From an uncultured Pseudomonadota bacterium (GTDB lineage Bacteria > Pseudomonadota > Gammaproteobacteria > Methylococcales > Methylomonadaceae), in the NCBI GenBank assembly GCA_903953455.1, contig CAJBJW010000229.1:1-9661 (forward strand): a stretch of 9,661 nucleotides of DNA, read 5' to 3'. The position numbers and the translations under genes are program-made. Below, piece by piece: positions 5,584 to 9,661 of the stretch (its first letter is position 1; every line of letters begins with the position of its first letter). A model generated the notes under the pieces. That model saw only the letters and a program-made list of their open reading frames with translations, made no database searches and had not been told where the DNA came from.

Positions 5584-6894
5584 ATGGTAATCCTGTGGAC
5601 GGATGCACTGATTTTTGGTTTACTTAGTTTTGTCTTCTTTATCGCTTATTATTTGCATGATAAAGAGCATATAAAACGTCCATTAATCTCAATTAAACAA
5701 AGTCACATGGGGATGGCGTCGCTTGTTGTATTGTTATTTTTTATGGCAATTGGCATACTCGATTCGTTGCATTTTAAACAAAATGGAGATACACCAGCTC
5801 ACAACGACATAATTAGCGTACTGGATTACATAGCCACCCCACTGCGTGAACATAGCGAGAAAACGTATTCGTCGCCATTGGCAACGACGCTATACAACAA
5901 AGAAATGATCCAAATTGACGCAAGCAATATGCGTTGGGATTACCCGCCACTTAAGTTTGGTGGTCAGCATTTAAATGATGTCACTTCACAAAAAAATAAC
6001 GATATTTTACAAAAAGCAGGCATTGGTTTTCTTCAAGGCATGGGGATTTTTGTCCTCGTGGTGCTCGCTTTGCGTATTGAAGTCAAACTAACGCCACCTT
6101 TTTGGACTTTTTTTGCGTTGATGACAATAAGTGGTTCACTCATTCATTTATCAGCTTATTATCACGTTTTTGGAACAGATAAAGTGGGTGAAGATGTTTT
6201 TTATCAAACGATTAAAAGCATTCGAACAGGACTTATTTTAGGCACACTGACTACATTGATTTTATTACCACTCTCTGTCGTTTTAGGGATTTTATCGGGA
6301 TTCTTTCGTGGTTGGCTTGATGATGCCATTCAATTTTTATACACCACCATCAATTCCATTCCAAGTGTACTTTTGATTGGGGCATCGGTATTGATGGTTC
6401 AAGTGTATATGGCTAACCATGAAAGTGAATTTACAAGTTTGACAGTGCGTGCCGATATGCGCCTTTTGTTTTTGTGCATTATTTTGGGCATGACAAGTTG
6501 GACGGGGCTTTGTCGCTTGCTACGCGCTGAAACACTCAAACTGCGTGAAATGGAATATGTGCAAGCGGCTGTATCATTAGGTGTTAAACAATACACGATT
6601 TTACTTCGGCATATTTTGCCTAATGTAATGCACATTGTACTTATTTCCATTGTGCTCGACTTTAGCTCACTTGTACTGGCCGAAGCTGCGCTTTCGTATA
6701 TTAATATCGGTGTGGATTCAAGCACCTATAGCTGGGGTAACATGATTAATGGTGCACGTTTAGAAATGGCGCGTGAACCCATTGTATGGTGGTCACTCAC
6801 CGCCGCATTTCTTTTTATGTTCGCTTTAGTATTAGCCGCAAATCTCTTTGCGCAAACCGTGCAAACTGCCTTTGATCCAAGACGCAGTCAGTAA
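5584..6894 (+). CDS. ABC transporter permease, OppC/DppC-like (peptide/nickel type), with long N-terminal extension
   Basis: This inner-membrane permease of 436 residues is longer than typical OppC/DppC (about 300). The C-terminal 240 residues are the standard BPD_transp_1 domain. The FGTD..GEDV segment (196-203) matches the HxFGTDxxGRDV entry motif, followed by membrane helices at about 213-240, 260-280, 295-311, 345-370 and 398-420. The cytoplasmic EAA loop begins near 324 (EYVQAAVSLGV) and ends with ILPN, which contacts the ATPase. The protein ends in AFDPR, usual for this group. The N-terminal part adds about four hydrophobic helices (5-23, 43-60, 150-170, 175-197) separated by a polar stretch of about 90 residues. 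Peptide importers need a second permease, one or two ATPases and a binding protein; none is in the window. It starts 26 nt after the response regulator with no terminator between, so it may share that transcript. Substrate is unknown. Confidence 0.87.
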   Translation: MVILWTDALIFGLLSFVFFIAYYLHDKEHIKRPLISIKQSHMGMASLVVLLFFMAIGILDSLHFKQNGDTPAHNDIISVLDYIATPLREHSEKTYSSPLATTLYNKEMIQIDASNMRWDYPPLKFGGQHLNDVTSQKNNDILQKAGIGFLQGMGIFVLVVLALRIEVKLTPPFWTFFALMTISGSLIHLSAYYHVFGTDKVGEDVFYQTIKSIRTGLILGTLTTLILLPLSVVLGILSGFFRGWLDDAIQFLYTTINSIPSVLLIGASVLMVQVYMANHESEFTSLTVRADMRLLFLCIILGMTSWTGLCRLLRAETLKLREMEYVQAAVSLGVKQYTILLRHILPNVMHIVLISIVLDFSSLVLAEAALSYINIGVDSSTYSWGNMINGARLEMAREPIVWWSLTAAFLFMFALVLAANLFAQTVQTAFDPRRSQ

Positions 6895-6897
6895 ATC

Positions 6898-6918
6898 GCT
6901 GATTCGTGTATAATCAGC
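6898..6918. repeat. 7-bp inverted repeat after the permease gene, overlapping a -10-like box
   Basis: GCTGATT (6898-6904) and AATCAGC (6912-6918) are exact inverted copies around CGTGTAT, starting 3 bp after the permease stop. Downstream is CGCATTTTGTTTT, which is T-rich but offset by four bases, so this could be a weak terminator. The right arm also overlaps a TATAAT, so it could equally be an operator for pssA. Confidence 0.4.
6909..6914 (+). promoter_or_regulatory. Candidate -10 element for pssA-leuA
   Basis: A consensus TATAAT lies 44 nt upstream of the pssA ATG at 6959. No good -35 is present at 16-18 nt (the region reads CAGTCA). It would let pssA-leuA be transcribed independently of the permease gene. 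Confidence 0.4.
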
Positions 6919-6958
6919 CGCATTTTGTTTTACGTTGATATCAATTTTATGTGGCATT

Positions 6959-7699
6959 ATGACTTTTGAAAAATCTACTATTCGCCGTCGCGGCATTTAT
7001 TTACTTCCCAATTTATTCACCACAGGTGCTTTATTTTCGGGTTTTTACGCCATCACCTCAGCTATGAATGCGCATTATGACATTTCAGTTGTTGCCATTT
7101 TTGTGGCCATGATTTTAGACGGTTTAGATGGTCGTGTTGCTCGATTAACTAACACTCAAAGTGAATTTGGGGCGCAATATGACAGTTTATCAGACATGCT
7201 ATCATTTGCCGTAGCGCCTGCACTAGTCATGTATTTATGGGCATTTTCGACACTTGGAAAAGTCGGTTTATTTGCCGCGTTTGTCCATACGGCAGGCGGT
7301 GCACTACGTTTAGCACGATTTAACACGCAACTTACTTCAGCGGATAAACGTTATTTTCAAGGCTTGCCGAGCCCCGCTGCAGCTGCTATTTTAGCGGGTT
7401 TTATTTGGCTTTGCCTCGAACATGACTGGAGCATTGAATACGTAAAATACACAGCGCTAATTTTAACGATTACCACTGGACTTTTGATGGTCAGTAATTT
7501 TCGTTATTCCAGCTTTAAAGAAATTGATTTAAAGGGCAAAGTCCCTTTCTTTGTGGCAATTTCTGTGATGCTAGGCATTGCGTTTGTCATGGCTCAACCT
7601 CAAAATATGCTATTTTTACTTTTTTTAGGCTATGCCATCTCAGGCCCTGTGGTCACGTTGATTGTGCGTCGCAAAAGACTGCAAAGTCGCAAAGTCTAA
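6959..7699 (+). CDS. pssA: CDP-diacylglycerol--serine O-phosphatidyltransferase (phosphatidylserine synthase, type II)
   Basis: This integral membrane enzyme transfers the phosphatidyl group from CDP-diacylglycerol to L-serine, giving phosphatidylserine, the precursor of phosphatidylethanolamine. From ATG 6959 it has 246 residues. The CDP-alcohol phosphotransferase signature DG-x2-AR-x8-G-x3-D-x3-D is complete: Asp57, Gly58, Ala61, Arg62, Gly71, Asp75, Asp79. The N-terminus RRRGIYLLPNLFTTGAL (10-26) is typical of bacterial type II PssA, and several hydrophobic helices follow, ending in a basic tail. The frame is open to a TTG at 6935 (eight extra residues). I prefer the ATG because the family begins just before the RRRGIYLLPN block. 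leuA follows 30 nt later, and the pssA-leuA order is common in proteobacteria. This is unlike E. coli PssA, which belongs to the phospholipase D family. Confidence 0.93.
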   Translation: MTFEKSTIRRRGIYLLPNLFTTGALFSGFYAITSAMNAHYDISVVAIFVAMILDGLDGRVARLTNTQSEFGAQYDSLSDMLSFAVAPALVMYLWAFSTLGKVGLFAAFVHTAGGALRLARFNTQLTSADKRYFQGLPSPAAAAILAGFIWLCLEHDWSIEYVKYTALILTITTGLLMVSNFRYSSFKEIDLKGKVPFFVAISVMLGIAFVMAQPQNMLFLLFLGYAISGPVVTLIVRRKRLQSRKV

Positions 7700-7729
7700 T
7701 TCTGTACCTCATTTTAAATTGGAATTATT

Positions 7730-9274
7730 ATGAAAGATCAATTGATTATATTTGACACAACACTTCGCGACGGTGAACAAAGTCCGGGTGCGTCAATGAC
7801 AAAAGACGAAAAAATCCGTATAGCTCGGGCACTTGAGCGCTTAAAAGTAAACATCATTGAAGCAGGTTTTCCCGCAGCAAGTATCGGTGATTTTGAATCG
7901 GTACAGGCGGTTGCTAATATAATTAAAGAGAGTACCGTTTGCGGTCTTGCCCGCGCACTCGATAAAGATATTGACCGTGCTGGTGAAGCACTTAAAGGAG
8001 CGCAACAATCACGTATTCATACGTTTATTGCAACTTCACCTATTCACATGAAAATGAAGCTCAACATGACCCAAGAACAAGTCATCGAGCATGCCGTAAA
8101 AGCCGTGAAACGCGCACGACAATATACGGATGACGTCGAATTTTCACCTGAGGATGCAGGGCGTTCTGAAGAAGATTTTTTATGTCGTATTTTGGAAGCG
8201 GTTATTGATGCTGGTGCTCGCACATTAAATATCCCCGACACCGTTGGCTACAGCATACCGCAACAATTTGGCGCAACCATTAAAAGTCTCATTGAGCGCA
8301 TTCCCAATTCAGATAAAGCGATTTTCTCTGTGCATTGTCATAATGATTTAGGTTTAGCGGTGGCGAACTCGCTTTCTGCGGTCATGAACGGTGCACGCCA
8401 AGTAGAATGTACCATTAACGGTTTAGGTGAGCGTGCAGGTAATGCGTCTCTTGAAGAAATCGTCATGGCTGTCAAAACACGCCATGATATATTCGATTGC
8501 CAAACCCGCATTGATACACGCGAAATTTTGACCTGCTCAAAGCTGGTATCCTCTATTACCGGATTCCCTGTTCAGCCAAATAAAGCCATTGTGGGCGCGA
8601 ATGCCTTTGCGCATGAAGCCGGCATTCATCAAGACGGCATTTTAAAAAGCCGTGAAACCTATGAAATCATGCGAGCTGAAGATGTAGGCTGGTCTGCAAA
8701 TCGCATGGTTTTGGGTAAACATTCTGGGCGAAATGCATTTAAAAGTCGCATTAACGAATTGGGATTTGAATTCGATAGTGAAGCCGAATTAAATGATGCT
8801 TTTGCGCGTTTCAAACAATTAGCCGACAAAAAACATGAAATCTTCGATGAAGATTTGCAAACATTGATTTCTGAAACATCCATTGATGCTGAAGATGAGC
8901 ATATCAAATTAGTGTCGCTCAAAGTTTGTTCAGAAACAGGTGAAATACCCAATGCAATAGTGACTCTGCGCGTCAACAATCAAGAAGTAACAGGTCATTC
9001 AAAAGGCGGTGGCGTTGTAGATGCCACGCTGAAAGCTATTGAAAATCTAGTCAAATCTGACGCATTACTTGAATTATATTCTGTAAACAATGTCACTAAC
9101 GGCACTGATGCACAAGGCGAAGTAACGGTTCGCCTTGAAAAAGCAGGACGAATCGTCAACGGTTTAGGTGCAGATACGGATATTGTGACCGCATCTGCTA
9201 AAGCGTATATTAATGCACTCAATAAATTGCTTAATGCTAATACGCGCCAGCATCCGCAAAAATCGGAAGTCTAA
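7730..9274 (+). CDS. leuA: 2-isopropylmalate synthase
   Basis: LeuA condenses acetyl-CoA with 2-oxoisovalerate to 2-isopropylmalate, the first committed step of leucine synthesis, in the cytosol. Its 514 residues are close to E. coli LeuA (523). The HMGL-like TIM barrel (about 5-270) begins with DTTLRDGEQSPGA, with Arg13 and metal ligand Asp14. His202 and His204 lie in VHCHND, and Asn238 lies in GERAGN, numbering that agrees with the metal ligands I recall for the E. coli enzyme. The linker with HEAGIHQDGIL (about 290-302) follows, then the C-terminal LeuA dimer domain (about 370-500) that binds leucine for feedback inhibition; it includes GHSKGGGVVDA. The ATG is preceded by GGAA at a suitable distance. 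It probably shares a transcript with pssA, and a strong terminator follows. No leader peptide with leucine codons was seen upstream. Confidence 0.97.
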   Translation: MKDQLIIFDTTLRDGEQSPGASMTKDEKIRIARALERLKVNIIEAGFPAASIGDFESVQAVANIIKESTVCGLARALDKDIDRAGEALKGAQQSRIHTFIATSPIHMKMKLNMTQEQVIEHAVKAVKRARQYTDDVEFSPEDAGRSEEDFLCRILEAVIDAGARTLNIPDTVGYSIPQQFGATIKSLIERIPNSDKAIFSVHCHNDLGLAVANSLSAVMNGARQVECTINGLGERAGNASLEEIVMAVKTRHDIFDCQTRIDTREILTCSKLVSSITGFPVQPNKAIVGANAFAHEAGIHQDGILKSRETYEIMRAEDVGWSANRMVLGKHSGRNAFKSRINELGFEFDSEAELNDAFARFKQLADKKHEIFDEDLQTLISETSIDAEDEHIKLVSLKVCSETGEIPNAIVTLRVNNQEVTGHSKGGGVVDATLKAIENLVKSDALLELYSVNNVTNGTDAQGEVTVRLEKAGRIVNGLGADTDIVTASAKAYINALNKLLNANTRQHPQKSEV

Positions 9275-9290
9275 TCCATTTAAACAATTC

Positions 9291-9327
9291 AAAGGGTATG
9301 GCGTTAAAAAACGCTCTACCCTTTTTT
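9291..9327 (+). terminator. Rho-independent terminator after leuA
   Basis: The outer stem AAAGGGTA (9291-9298) pairs with TACCCTTT (9317-9324), and the inner stem GCGTT (9301-9305) pairs with AACGC (9310-9314) around an AAAA loop, with a 2x2 internal bulge. The outer stem runs into a T-tract (9322-9327). It starts 17 nt after the leuA stop. It closes the pssA-leuA unit and separates it from gspG. Confidence 0.85.
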
Positions 9328-9350
9328 GTATTTAGACCATATCCGCCATT

Positions 9351-9356
9351 TAAAAT
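9351..9356 (+). promoter_or_regulatory. Possible -10 element for gspG
   Basis: TAAAAT lies 22 nt before the gspG ATG and just after the leuA terminator, where a new promoter is expected. The only -35-like hexamer, TTGTAT at 9326-9331, is 19 nt away and overlaps the terminator tail, so support is weak. Confidence 0.25.
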
Positions 9357-9377
9357 AAAACAGAAGGTTTAACCAGT

Positions 9378-9661
9378 ATGACATCAGCACGTCAAAAACA
9401 ATCGGGTTTTACATTATTAGAATTACTTGTCGTTTTAGGTATCATTGCCATGCTTGCAGGGATTGTTGGCCCTCAAGTGATGAAACATTTGGGTGAATCC
9501 AAAACGAAAGCGGCAAAAGTACAAGTAGAAGATTTTTCTGCTGCCCTTGATATGTACAAACTTGATATGGGGAAATATCCTACCAGTGATCAAGGCTTGC
9601 AAGCGTTAATTGAAGCACCAGAAGGCTCAAAACGTTGGAATGGCCCCTATTTACGCAAAGC
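9378..9661 (+). CDS. gspG: Type II secretion system major pseudopilin GspG (N-terminal 94 codons, runs off right edge)
   Basis: GspG is the major subunit of the periplasmic pseudopilus that pushes folded proteins through the type II secretion outer-membrane channel. The class III (prepilin) leader is MTSARQKQSG, cut after Gly10. The mature part starts FTLLELLVVLG with the conserved Glu at mature position 5, and a hydrophobic helix runs to about residue 32. The globular domain follows, with a helix containing ALDMYKLDMGKYPT and then QGLQALIEAP and WNGPYL. These are GspG hallmarks and set it apart from GspH-K and type IV pilins. The calcium-binding C-terminal loop lies outside the window. AGAAGG lies 10 nt before the ATG (9362-9367), a slightly long spacing. 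It follows leuA after a terminator, so it likely begins its own transcription unit. No leftover from other gsp genes is seen upstream. Confidence 0.93.
   Translation, partial: MTSARQKQSGFTLLELLVVLGIIAMLAGIVGPQVMKHLGESKTKAAKVQVEDFSAALDMYKLDMGKYPTSDQGLQALIEAPEGSKRWNGPYLRK

Noticed and set aside
6399..6725. Minus-strand open frame of 108 codons opposite the permease
   Set aside because: It is Ser-rich with no domain, fully antisense to the conserved EAA-loop region of the permease.
8659..9222. Two minus-strand open frames opposite leuA
   Set aside because: Both are Ser-rich shadows of the conserved LeuA C-terminal domain.

Overview
The window looks like chromosomal DNA of an AT-rich (about 40% GC by eye) gammaproteobacterium. 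The supporting signs are a YbiT-type ABC-F ATPase, a PpnP-type nucleoside phosphorylase, a YbeL/DUF1451 protein, a type II PssA next to LeuA, a type II secretion pseudopilin and several c-di-GMP signalling proteins. A sulfur-oxidising lineage such as the Beggiatoa/Thiotrichales group would fit, but that is only a guess. There are no tRNAs, rRNAs, insertion sequences, CRISPR arrays or phage genes. All main reading frames appear intact.

Left part (1-1919, minus strand): the first 74 bases hold the start of an ABC-F ATPase gene (ybiT-like) that runs off the left edge. Then come a 133-bp intergenic stretch with two inverted repeats, ppnP, an HD-GYP phosphodiesterase-like gene and a zinc-ribbon DUF1451 gene. 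The last three read leftwards and may be one transcription unit.

Middle (about 1920-5557, plus strand): a divergent control region precedes a membrane sensor histidine kinase and its probable partner, a response regulator built as REC, a DUF3369-like region and GGDEF. The GGDEF domain has lost both metal-binding acidic residues but keeps its guanine-binding residues and the RxxD inhibitory site. It therefore looks like a c-di-GMP reader rather than a synthase. With the divergent HD-GYP gene, itself missing the lysine of HDxGK, this makes a compact and atypical c-di-GMP locus, and it is the most interesting part of the window.

Right part (5584-9661, plus strand): an orphan OppC/DppC-like ABC permease with a long N-terminal extension follows the response regulator by 26 bases. 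Next are pssA (phosphatidylserine synthase) and leuA (2-isopropylmalate synthase), a pair often found together in proteobacteria, then a clear Rho-independent terminator. The first 94 codons of gspG, the major pseudopilin of type II secretion, run off the right edge.
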